Under the pieces are notes generated by a model, which ran no database searches, had not been told where the DNA came from, and worked only from the letters and a program-made list of their open reading frames with translations. Positions 57,601 through 63,876 of a stretch of 64,000 bases of DNA are shown here, piece after piece (position 1 is the first letter of the stretch; every line of letters begins with the position of its first letter). The stretch comes from a virus: IMG/VR virus record IMGVR_UViG_3300030110_004304, positions 1 through 64,000 of that record. One strand, 5' to 3'. Both the position numbers and the translations under genes were made by a program.

Positions 57601-58320
57601 CAAGTATCTATGGAAGATAGAATTAATGACATGGCTGAAACTGCAGTACAACCAGTTACTAAAATTATATCTGGGGCACAAACTGGTGTAGATCAGATTG
57701 GTTTAGAAGTTGGAAAAGGGTTAGGAATGAGAACTGGTGGAACAGCTCCTATAGGGTTTCAAACTGAAAAAGGAAAAGATACATCCTTAGCAGAAAAATA
57801 TGGTATAAAAGAAATTACTGCGGAAGAACAGAATACGTACGCAAAAGGTAAAACTGATGCCTACACTGCTAGAACAGAGATGAATGCTTTAAATTCAGAT
57901 GGAACAGTTTATTTTGCTACCAATGCAGATAGTGCAGGAAAAATTGCTACAGAAAGATATGCTAAAAAACATAGTAAGCCTTTTATTCTAAATCCTACGG
58001 CGGAACAATTAAGAAAATTCTTAGCTGATAATAATATTAAAACTCTTAATGTTGCAGGTAATAGAGGTAGTAAACTTACTGCTCAGCAAAAAACAAATAT
58101 TAAGAATATTCTTACTACTGCATTAAAAGCTCCAACACAACCAGCTGCTGGGGGGTTAGCATCACTAGCTTCTGAATCAAAGGGAGAAATTACTCAGAAT
58201 GAGTTAGATAAGATAAATGAAAATATAAAGAAAGCAGGCTTTAAAGATACTTATAGTATGGAAAAATTTAAAAAGCTATCTTTACAAAACCAATTAAAAG
58301 TAAGAGAATGTTATGGCTAA
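45688..58320 (+). CDS. Giant virion RNA polymerase with zincin and C-terminal SLOG domain (4210 aa)
   Basis: The key motif is D3028-F-D-I-D3032 in TTIAGLDFDIDKIYVM, the metal-binding D-x-D-x-D of the crAss-like virion RNA polymerase (phi14:2 gp66 lineage, two-barrel polymerases), which transcribes early genes after injection. The N-terminus has hydrophobic Gly/Ala segments at about 144-172 and 237-277 (EVLLGAATVATVGGAGPALA) that could insert into membranes. A zinc-peptidase site lies at H1668-E-A-F-H1672 with candidate third ligand E1709/E1710 (EVEELLADKF). Residues about 3990-4155 form a SLOG/cpYpsA domain: KIISGAQTGVDQIGLEVGKG at 3992 and LNVAGNRGS near 4120. The end overlaps the next gene by 8 bases. 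Unusually long even for this family. Confidence 0.8.
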   Translation: MSEELENEIPENDLDAVSGLPKDFVERSVIGGKMSQYLTQSEAAMSGHIQGKQGASGFKGNMGPFVNQDYDLNEMVEGGEYEDEKRFDPLGHLETKNNPYGLDANIPNGVDFYAKLSELNLKQGTLDYEDELEENQGFFEELTNTGIKFWGKVANYTALGIAGFVWGAGKAIVNWDIDSLMDNEVFRGMDEVDEWLNKRFVVHGGADYRLAQERGAGIGERFLLDPTKVLADDISNAGSFVASAIVTEVLLGAATVATVGGAGPALAANTARLGVQGARLFSTGVRVLRGIDKMADMGAALRNATRFKNMAGTGRAILTGAGFESAMIGRETKDRVIENLAADYEEYYGRPPSEATLAEYEELGNSAMRQAYALNLPLVAGSNMLQFPRLFLKGYSGGRKLVNGLRFKGGKWAAKYDEFSKIRKAGLWTRKSLGRGVTEAWEEYAQGAMEEGLVDYFSANYSADAAKNGVGWLDAMSTAGSKYLGTTEGQDSATIGFLMGMVGMPMPFKMNQKTGKIEKGFGWFGGVAEELSNQKRRIKSLRNAADMLNQTDAGQALAANYQNFIRNMAIEQDKDNALMNEDPFSFKNSEHDQLHSYAMTRHNMGLSDTMWQELDGLEKMSTEDFNKAYQLKGVDEWTDATKKEVLDKTRAKLKRVVKVAEDVDTHFNNKVISNVPVGEEASYAAVKEQLTYLASTIDNVDAREKELEDKISNLTGGNVNSNSIKASKTVSGINEKTGQAEFGTLRDPKGRFKSQDAAFKNQMEEWKENDPGGYALNKDEVTDLYNDTKKLSNRRREAGGLYEFLFTKEGSESFKKVHEKLQKDFAKKVADAVKEKVRNKAKGTKNQTQSNRNKRDAESTNTDDIWGEEADQQAAAANDNVISKKKGPLADLASDEEMEPGIPQEVKGIDILEDIAENRSNTFLNKILDEAEKRGYNTSGINSIQDILNITAFQDPELFAELQRIALEMAQTASKNRTSEREQASKAEANNIIGKDPEENTTVPPGDIIKEQEDASTEDEFILMLDQTGDIYTKGENVTEESIILITHDKSFDDDGNVITYKGRPLESRKKGDQPELLNSQLNNPNFLSDSQIEKEGGSVEVTIVLLNNNHNSKPGNQNGEGAAFGIYYDGIYLGMLPEYQKGMPGQFLELRKKAFEAGANGNTITHSLIQKINTRVNTQRNNTGKPVRNNPLSIIKQAIAEGASFITKKGGKIPLKLWLVSSVRDKHGTPVLKTNGLSKTVVDNIAGDGTKLQEGHIYMLVPHPKGLFPVRLFSQPFSNVSDKAKSDVKNLLDTLQEQSGKDEDKYKEAKERLANVFHNVNFDFYDGRYIITSENPAIVEMWGGKVLPQSETSNSEYIVMAMGNLVPKVAFNNMNNKGTQGYYVNNGFITTDVFSEDGNFFHSSGFTLDSYSSPESKTAANNINEQEDTSKADSLENQTTKNKAVNDSPAPLTTVLSELQVARWEAEGEIGPNTLQKVIDKFNNQEEELTTTEQEIIDQHYSNIAKEVADAAVEDAAPEGWRLVVPGEVLPMGSEVRMDVTTGQQLVKIETPSPEKPIDTDGISGILPGLDPENSDDSDLRTRMTDKTDGTTFSESEEVQWLEDKLGKEVVGKTKMFNSLEDLKSYLPKQVYQMLLNARKNGKNLHGLFSNAALYLNSNAFEGTAYHEAFHIVFHLTLSPKQRAAILKEARTKYKSELAENASEIEVEELLADKFMEYVQSEEGTRKTLSGKIKNWFRSTYRMIKTFFNGNNNISIDEVFENIQLGVYKNKPKFQSTNLTELTNPVFRTALREESYENVAEESQALEYLRSRYFGILDVLRKQDALKDFKDATDSELINKVGVQYMDDLVLTQLLGDINNLNAALNKNLTENRRIKTEKVLSLLNNLKRIVTNNNVGISAAEDGGMFKLKIGFNEKKPDFMNKFHRLLKGDGLNIKTKKATGTIETYDTDQLTNEAEESTQEENWQRSNIEINPKDTLSDQLKRFFNSVPKYTRTKQGYVPATNAFGVPLRESSARIFSYLGEKITNSTEGVDQMMEKLNSLKNDKPFVKHIIEKLSDPANESVKSDLYVNLASKQFIKFLSVLESNDEYRVFFSNRKSAENLITEELVANFLNERNKLFTKQPGGGRNFENIDIAEARKFKELIGKTIKYLQSVKPSNESEKLNDKFFNGFAKALSGTGAQNNLGFSLTADQIKDNLYKEIDGASAVGVLRSFVNTLDKLATQLEQGKNPFLFLKATDQVDKSKVGSRNIVEELAKHYSKIFQGEVQSAFRNVENKTVYNIQLANFLSQAISKFKNKKQRQDFLRLIANDPLLSNSPFLNDLAQNEKLQEELDVVLLDGFKRQGKSRGVKYTKLSNLELEATSMGAFLNQSKNSSYGYYRLPIPADSPTIPFIKMGKYTNEEILDKLVEVARGEFNRTKRVMNLPENAEIKKIKNFSKNFGKFNLLPFLNGKVNYSEKFNEKQVRSTLEKWLNDETSKGFFGSQLEAYTEKGIIKNIEGNKITFAEKVLDKRIRQEGKGFFKNYLFNSLYANTQLTTLFSGDPAFYSGTVDYQKRNKQILSPKLYLDTSKTRPNYYLSVIADNERPSEQELVDTLTELIESSDLPADKQTELIATWTSAEHNETDAQTYIHPRRYKEIMEGLNRWSDKLEASYQRVLQGKETIEDIAVFPPIKPFMYTQNRINGFVVPVQIKNSEIMLTPSMALAKEGKELKYPKLAEVYQAMEKERTMEDGTVYQIDSIAFESAVKVGGDAIAPTMEDIDGARVLTLKNSDFGLQQETPPHYLDDVTNYGTQLRNLILADINLEGDYVLDGQKLKGKDIARLYQETIAEDLKASFDKYKKLFETKDGKVNYEALIDTLQNEVDRRDLGDNARAAIAAIKVNQGINKGEVRPALPFYHPAHSIMIQNILNGLFKKNVTRQKVEGGALINTSSYGVSDTLKWHKNKKGELEFQVLLPWWSKKYFPKNEKGEVDITKLPDELKELVGYRIPTEDKYSMFKMKVVGFTPATMGGTLIMPREVTTIAGLDFDIDKIYVMTPAFNVSKDGKLSKVKPLTNNTSPEVAASKIFNDIDTLEKFVNENIDKEYADNIMNFRREANEAVVENKELKKELFESEEHKNIYNEIQLIKLQIKNAKTDEETNEEIPFLVSKKDSLYEQLKDSFAPYNAAIEEIYNNKTTIKDYLEKVIRDGDIDLTKYNGKRERDNLKLDIVSSILGNKHTAKSLVSPGNFQNLLDLANKIRLLQAGKEKEALSLKGKKLKEAADALDDINMFNIVYPSTQLELFERNMAGKELTGIFANQNTHAAKAQYTQMELKLPILVDGQEYMYLNKSIIGDTRISEKLASYLAAVVDNTKEPMSAFINLNTFTADTVALLTRLGVEEDTVAYLMNQPVIKELTKLWFQEKGNLSEENVFGEILELWKDKMLSKSGALSLEEIDNLFESGGVELNKNKLRDNLLPGNQGTAEFYKQQYIALLSFESLSKTAKELSESIQASRVDTKGLGATMAEGYVFLDQQRRLIQKEENNENLIFGITETFTGSEDQIMMPAFNENGIIKPLSLMDTLFPYNGKQGTEGEFLYNLLGSVKNWFSNQKGKTLGLTEREVRLIEAQYMGYISSNFPFFSHTENEQIIKETPRKLIDFKHKNPNSQFAPLLDSLYVKAPDKQFPLERIEYYKSGKTPIQSEQMIKSWEIMMTRGTKEEQDLAFDLVKYAYHSTGFEYTPYSFVQQIPTAFWTDDFGRDRADRGLVDAKGRTYNEFLSVADDYIRNTPLYINPQSITEKFSEKGGGQVANNFIHQFLRNNFDRDGFVKSVTARSRGAAYIKGKGNKPGFISITASRFSPFASFGDGMVTYVKRYNKNLKKNELFRFSQVIEGTAIYNKVEPLGTTNFLKVFNANGAIEGDWLERTKKPKTGKVLYPGFAREKASFKANIGTLQDQVDNTTTVKPLVNQQNKEDVSGGALQKLSDRNDLNQVSMEDRINDMAETAVQPVTKIISGAQTGVDQIGLEVGKGLGMRTGGTAPIGFQTEKGKDTSLAEKYGIKEITAEEQNTYAKGKTDAYTARTEMNALNSDGTVYFATNADSAGKIATERYAKKHSKPFILNPTAEQLRKFLADNNIKTLNVAGNRGSKLTAQQKTNIKNILTTALKAPTQPAAGGLASLASESKGEITQNELDKINENIKKAGFKDTYSMEKFKKLSLQNQLKVRECYG

Positions 58321-61300
58321 AAGTTGCGTAAGTTTAAGTAGTCCAGAATTTAAGAATCTTCTAGAAGAAACTGGTAAAGATATGTTAGAGTTAGCCGCTG
58401 AAGTATCCAGATGGCAAGATGCTAACGGTGTAGAGAATTTTCCAAACCGTGCTCAATTAGAAGATTATTTTTACGAAGAACTTCCTAAAGACATTATTTC
58501 AAAATCTGTTTTGGAAAATATGGGATTTCCTACTGGATCAAGAACAAGCTTAGCTATAGCTTCCGCAAGAAAAGCTCAACAAGATGGTAAATTTAATAAT
58601 CTGGAAGAGGGTATAAATTGGGTTCAAGAAAATCTTGTAAAAACAAAGAAAGAAGATAATCTATATTACCAAAACAGAATAAACGCCAGAACCAGAGCAA
58701 AGAAAAAACTAATCAAGTTAGGAATAATAGATAGATATAATAATATTATAGAAGGACAGCTGGGGGAGTTTAGAAGAAAAGGAAGAGAATGGTCAAACTA
58801 CTATATACAAAAAGGAGTACTAAAACAAGGAGAACAGTTAATAGTAGATGAAAGAGGTAGTAAAGCTTTTTTCAATGAAGACTTTTTTAAGAGGGTAGAC
58901 CAAGCTAATTTTCAATTAGAAAAACAATCTGGATTAGCACCTAATGAAGACTTAAACTTAAAGTTAGAAGCTTGGGCAGAGAAACACGGCATAAGTATAG
59001 TGGCCATGGAAACTCTAAAGAAAAGGCTAGAAGGATCTGGAAGATATGTAGACGGAGCAATAGGTGTAGCAGATATTGCAAACCAACTAATAGGTATTGC
59101 ACAAAAACAAGCTGATATTACTACATTACCTGAAGAAGTAGCTCACTTCGCAATAGAGTTATTATTAGAAGATATCTCCGTTCAAAGAGCATTATTAGCA
59201 GTTACTGAAACGCAAACATATGCAGACGTAAAAGAACAGTATAAAGATATCTACACTACTGAAGAACAATTTAGAAAAGAGGCTTTAGGTAAAGTTTTAG
59301 CAGAAGAAATTATAAATAAGAATAAAGAGGACGTAAGTAATAAAGGAGTAAGAGGATATTTAAATGGAATAAAACAAAAGTTTAGTAGATGGATAAATAA
59401 AACATTTGGAAACCAGACTACTAGGGACGAGTTGAAAGAAATTTTAGCTCCAATTGCCTCAACGATTTTAAAAGGAGAGTATTTAGGAGATGTTAATTCT
59501 TTAGAAGGAGATCCTTTTTATTCTCTAGAAGAAGAAAGCGATAAAATTATAGACGTAGACTCTAAGGTAGAAGAGATAATGCAGAATGCAGAGTTTATAA
59601 AACCTTCTGATAGTGAAGGAAATATAGTAGACGCTTCTGAAGCTACTAATTATATTAATACTAGAACCGGAGAGGTCTATGAAAGAGTAACTAGTTATAT
59701 AAAAGGACCTGTTTCCGAAAGCTCTCTCTTAGATACTGCTAATTTATTAGGAAATAAGGCTGATGAATTTGTTAGAGATTTCTTTTCTGGAGCAATGAAG
59801 GACTTAAGTGAATATGATTTAGCACCAAATGTAGAATTGCAAAAATTCTTAGAATCTTTATCAATACTTAAAGCCCAGTTTACTGCTAATGGAGAAAAAG
59901 TAATAGCTAATGGTATTACTTTATATGACGAAAATCTAGGAATAGCAGGAACAGTTGATCTTTTAACATATGATAATAAAGGAAACTTTAGAATCTATGA
60001 TATGAAAACTATGAGGGGTAACCAACTAAAGACTACTTATAAAGGGGACCCTAGAAATGTAAAATATGATAGTACTCTATATGGTCAATCTAATAGAGAA
60101 TCTCATATGAGACAACTATCCTTATACAGAATCTTATTAAATAATACACACGGAGTAAAAGCAAAAGAATTAGGAGTAATTCCTATAGTCTTTCCTAAGT
60201 ATCAAGCAGGTACAACTTCTGTATCTTCTGTTAATATTCCAAGAAATGGAAATGTTGTTTCTATAATAGGACATAAAGCTCTAGATAAAGTTGAAGATGC
60301 TGAATTAGATTTAGAAGAAACTATAGAAGACTTTGATGCTGAATTTATAGAAAATCCTCTAGATATCAGTGAGAACGAAATGAAATTAAAGTTCTTAAAT
60401 GATGCTATAAGTAGTTTAAAAAGCAGAAGAAAAGCATTACAAACTAAAGGTAAAAAACAAAAATCTAAAGAATTAACTAAAGAAATATTTAAAATTGAAA
60501 AGAAAATAGCTTTAGGAGAATTAGATGCAGGGATACAAGGATTACTGTTGCTAGCAAAAAGTGAGACAGATAGTATTAGAGAAACTCTAAACGGGTATAG
60601 AAAACAGGGAGCATTTGCAGATACAAGTATTTTAAAAATGTCAAAAGACTTTTTAGATATGTATGACGGACTGTTTACTTCATTACTTGCAGAAATGAAT
60701 ATGTGGATTCCATCAACGGATACTATGGAATTACAGACAGAAGTAGAAGATTTCAGAGCTGATATACAAAAAATACGAGATATTAATTTAGGATTAATAA
60801 GAAGAAATGTTGTATCTAAATTAGATTCTGAAAATAGAAATGCTTTCGGAGAAGTAATAGATCCTACTTTTGATGCTAAAGATATTTACAGAGAAACAGA
60901 AGCAGATGCTTCTTGGTGGAGAGTCTTAACAGGAAGTTATTCTAATTCTAGTAGTAATATATTAAAGATTGCTATGAAAATGATTAAAAGAGGTATCAAT
61001 TCTGTTAAAAGATTTACAATAGAAACTGGTAGAGATTTAATTATTTTAAAAGATGAGTTTAATAAAGCAGGATTTAAACAAGAAGATCTTGTTGAAGTAA
61101 ATAATGAAGGTAAAAAAGGAGCTTTTATAGTTTCAGAATATAACAGACATAGGTTTCAAGAAGATTTAGATGCTGTTAGAGCAGAAGTAGCTAGTAAATT
61201 AGGATTTGAGTCTTTTGAAGAAATTATAGTAACATCTTTATCTAAGAAAGAAGCAGACTATTATACCAGGGCTATTAAAAATTTCTACACAGAGAATACT

Positions 61301-63472
61301 CAAAAAATAGGAGTAGAAGAAGAAACTGTGGGAGGACAAAAATTAATTATTCAGAAAATAGTACCAGCACAAAAATATTATAATAAGGAGTTTGCTAAAA
61401 ATATGGAAAACGAAGCGTTTGCCAATTACTATAATCTTTTATTAGAGACTAAAAAAGAAGCCTTAGCAAAATTACCTACTAATTATCAAAATGAAAATGC
61501 TATGTATTTGCTCCCCCAAATAAGAAGAACTTTCATGGAGAGGTTAGGTAATAAGAATCAAAGTTTCTTAAAAAATATGCTTCAAATTGGAGAAGATTCT
61601 TTTTTATTAGATGCTGATGATACTCAATTTGGAGATTTAAGTAATATAAAAGCTAAAACTGTTCCTATTTTCTTTAATAACAGGATGAGAACAGACTCAG
61701 ATATTTCTTACGATCTAGCAAATACTTATACTCACTATGCTGAAATGGCAGAAAACTTTAAGAGCATGAATAAGCTTGCTCCTGATTTAGAAAATATATT
61801 AACAACAGTAGGAGAAAGAACTTATATTAAAGGAAAGTTTAAAAAAGAAAAGAAAGAAGGTAAAGAGTCTAACGAATATAGAGCATTAGAAGGTATGTTA
61901 GATTTTTTAGTTTATGGTAAAGAAAGAGAAGTTAATGCTTCTGGAGTAATAGGAGACTCTTGGGTAGCTAAAAAATTAGGAGTAAATGGTAAAAGAGTAT
62001 CTTGGACTAAAGTTTCTCAAAAATTTGCAAGTTATATCAGAACAAATAACTTGGCATTTAACTTAGTAACCTCTACTGCAGGTTTAGTTAAAGGTAGTAT
62101 CGATTCTCATATAGAAGATATGGTGGGTATTTATACTACACCAGAAAGTAAACTTTGGGCCCGAGGAGAGCTCCTTAAAAACCTATCAGCAGTAATGGCT
62201 CAAATAGGTAATCCAAAACAAACTAATAAAATGCATCTTATTTTAGAGCAAAATGATATAGTAGATCTTGGAAGAAGCTTAAAAGATTCAGAAAAAAATA
62301 GAATAACTAGAAAAATAGTCAATAAAGATTTTTTCTTTACTAATTATATGATGGCTGATTATGTAATGAAAGGAAACATTACTCTAGCAGTATATGATAA
62401 CTATAGATTAGTAGGGGATAGATTTGTTACTAAACAACAATTTGTTAATACAAAAAGAGAAGAAAATTCAGAAATTGATAATAAAACAATAGATGCTGAA
62501 TGGAAAGAGCTTAGAAGTAAAAACTTATACTCAGCTTTTGAGATGGTAAATGATAAGCTTGTAATAAAAGAAGAATATAAAAATATTGTTACTGAAGATG
62601 TATTAGACATAGTTAAAAATAGAATAACTCAAATAGCTGCTCAAGTAGACGGAGTTATATCTCCAGAAGATAAAGGAGCATTAGCTAGAACTATATTAGG
62701 AGATTTTGTCTTAATGCATAGAGGATGGTTTTTATCTGGTATAGACAACAGGCTTAAAAAATCAGGAATGAATTATCAAACTGAAGAGCATGAAGTTGGT
62801 TATTATAGAGCATTTGGTAGTTTTATAAAGAAATTTTGGGCAGAAGAAGGACCAGGATTACAAGCAAGATTTGCTTCTTGGGATAAATTAAGTGCCGCAG
62901 AAAAAAGAGGTGTTAAGAAAACAGTATTAGATCTTGTTTATATGCAGGCTATAGCAATTATTGCAGCAATGATTGGAAAAGCAGCAGATGATGATCCAGA
63001 TGATTTTACATTAAACTTTGCTGCTTATCAAATGAACAGAATACTATTAGAACAAAAAGCTTTCATTACGCCTAAAGAACTAATAGAAATTATGGATGAG
63101 CCTGTAGTAGGAGCAAGAACAGTGAGAGAGTTAATGACTATTAGTGATGCCTTAAACTGGTCAGAAACTTACGAAAAAGGAATGTATAAAGGACAATCAC
63201 ATGCTTCAAGATGGTGGCAAAGAAGATTTCCTACTAGAAATTTATACGAATTACAATTCCCAAAACAGAAAAACAGATTCATAAAATCTATATTAGACTC
63301 ACCAACTTATAATTTTTATGCAAAAGATGATATGGATTTAGGAAGTTTCTTGGGAATAAGTGGCTTTTCTAATATCTTTGCAGATGAGAACGCCTCAGAC
63401 GGATCTCCTAATAGAAGTTATAGTGACTCAGAACTAGAGCTCTTATTAGATTTAAATAGTGAGGATGAATAA
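58313..63472 (+). CDS. Cargo protein with degenerate zincin and PD-(D/E)XK nuclease-like domain (1719 aa)
   Basis: N-terminus helical (CVSLSSPEFKNLLEETGKDM, 'FPNRAQLEDYF'). Residues 274-278 (EEVAH) plus the following basic helices (GYLNGIKQKFSRWINKTFGN) align in layout with the HEAFH domain of the 4210-residue protein, but the first His is missing, so it is probably inactive. A PD-(D/E)XK core follows: GTVDLL with D549, IYDMKTM with D563-x-K565, and MRQLSLYRILL with Q601, as in RecB/Cas4-type nucleases. The rest is helical, with a hydrophobic stretch near 1545 (AIAIIAAMIGKA). Such multi-domain partners of the polymerase are known in crAss-like phages. It ends the cargo block. Confidence 0.65.
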   Translation: MAKSCVSLSSPEFKNLLEETGKDMLELAAEVSRWQDANGVENFPNRAQLEDYFYEELPKDIISKSVLENMGFPTGSRTSLAIASARKAQQDGKFNNLEEGINWVQENLVKTKKEDNLYYQNRINARTRAKKKLIKLGIIDRYNNIIEGQLGEFRRKGREWSNYYIQKGVLKQGEQLIVDERGSKAFFNEDFFKRVDQANFQLEKQSGLAPNEDLNLKLEAWAEKHGISIVAMETLKKRLEGSGRYVDGAIGVADIANQLIGIAQKQADITTLPEEVAHFAIELLLEDISVQRALLAVTETQTYADVKEQYKDIYTTEEQFRKEALGKVLAEEIINKNKEDVSNKGVRGYLNGIKQKFSRWINKTFGNQTTRDELKEILAPIASTILKGEYLGDVNSLEGDPFYSLEEESDKIIDVDSKVEEIMQNAEFIKPSDSEGNIVDASEATNYINTRTGEVYERVTSYIKGPVSESSLLDTANLLGNKADEFVRDFFSGAMKDLSEYDLAPNVELQKFLESLSILKAQFTANGEKVIANGITLYDENLGIAGTVDLLTYDNKGNFRIYDMKTMRGNQLKTTYKGDPRNVKYDSTLYGQSNRESHMRQLSLYRILLNNTHGVKAKELGVIPIVFPKYQAGTTSVSSVNIPRNGNVVSIIGHKALDKVEDAELDLEETIEDFDAEFIENPLDISENEMKLKFLNDAISSLKSRRKALQTKGKKQKSKELTKEIFKIEKKIALGELDAGIQGLLLLAKSETDSIRETLNGYRKQGAFADTSILKMSKDFLDMYDGLFTSLLAEMNMWIPSTDTMELQTEVEDFRADIQKIRDINLGLIRRNVVSKLDSENRNAFGEVIDPTFDAKDIYRETEADASWWRVLTGSYSNSSSNILKIAMKMIKRGINSVKRFTIETGRDLIILKDEFNKAGFKQEDLVEVNNEGKKGAFIVSEYNRHRFQEDLDAVRAEVASKLGFESFEEIIVTSLSKKEADYYTRAIKNFYTENTQKIGVEEETVGGQKLIIQKIVPAQKYYNKEFAKNMENEAFANYYNLLLETKKEALAKLPTNYQNENAMYLLPQIRRTFMERLGNKNQSFLKNMLQIGEDSFLLDADDTQFGDLSNIKAKTVPIFFNNRMRTDSDISYDLANTYTHYAEMAENFKSMNKLAPDLENILTTVGERTYIKGKFKKEKKEGKESNEYRALEGMLDFLVYGKEREVNASGVIGDSWVAKKLGVNGKRVSWTKVSQKFASYIRTNNLAFNLVTSTAGLVKGSIDSHIEDMVGIYTTPESKLWARGELLKNLSAVMAQIGNPKQTNKMHLILEQNDIVDLGRSLKDSEKNRITRKIVNKDFFFTNYMMADYVMKGNITLAVYDNYRLVGDRFVTKQQFVNTKREENSEIDNKTIDAEWKELRSKNLYSAFEMVNDKLVIKEEYKNIVTEDVLDIVKNRITQIAAQVDGVISPEDKGALARTILGDFVLMHRGWFLSGIDNRLKKSGMNYQTEEHEVGYYRAFGSFIKKFWAEEGPGLQARFASWDKLSAAEKRGVKKTVLDLVYMQAIAIIAAMIGKAADDDPDDFTLNFAAYQMNRILLEQKAFITPKELIEIMDEPVVGARTVRELMTISDALNWSETYEKGMYKGQSHASRWWQRRFPTRNLYELQFPKQKNRFIKSILDSPTYNFYAKDDMDLGSFLGISGFSNIFADENASDGSPNRSYSDSELELLLDLNSEDE

Positions 63473-63498
63473 ACGACAAATTTTTTAAAGGCCAAGTA

Positions 63499-63876
63499 AT
63501 GAAAATAAATGAGAGCACTGAAGTTAAGTTAGATCTTAAAACAATAGCTACTGTGATAATAATAACTGCTTCTTTTGTAGGTATGTATTTTACTTTACAA
63601 GCAGATATCGAAGAAGCTAAAAAATTACCTCCTAATGAAATAAACAGAATAGAGTATGATTTAAATAAACAAGCACTACAAAAAGAAATCGATGATTTAT
63701 CCGATAGAGTTACTGATGCAGAAGATTTAGTAGAAACAATGTTTAGATTAGGATTAGAATTAGATAAAGAACTACATAAGATAGATGCTAGTTATGATAG
63801 TCACATGGATCAGAAAATAAAAGAAATAGAAAATCAAATCAAAAATAAGTCTAATAAAAAAAGAAAAAATAGATGA
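63499..63876 (+). CDS. Membrane-anchored coiled-coil protein, 125 aa
   Basis: One transmembrane helix at about residues 17-34 (VIIITASFVGMYFTL) then a long charged coiled coil (LQKEIDDLSDRVTDAEDLVE) and a Lys/Asn-rich tail. The topology resembles small phage inner-membrane or i-spanin-like proteins, but the lysis genes lie 40 kb away and a u-spanin is already present. An AAAGG sits 7-11 bases upstream of the ATG. It overlaps the next gene by ATGA. Function unknown. Confidence 0.55.
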   Translation: MKINESTEVKLDLKTIATVIIITASFVGMYFTLQADIEEAKKLPPNEINRIEYDLNKQALQKEIDDLSDRVTDAEDLVETMFRLGLELDKELHKIDASYDSHMDQKIKEIENQIKNKSNKKRKNR

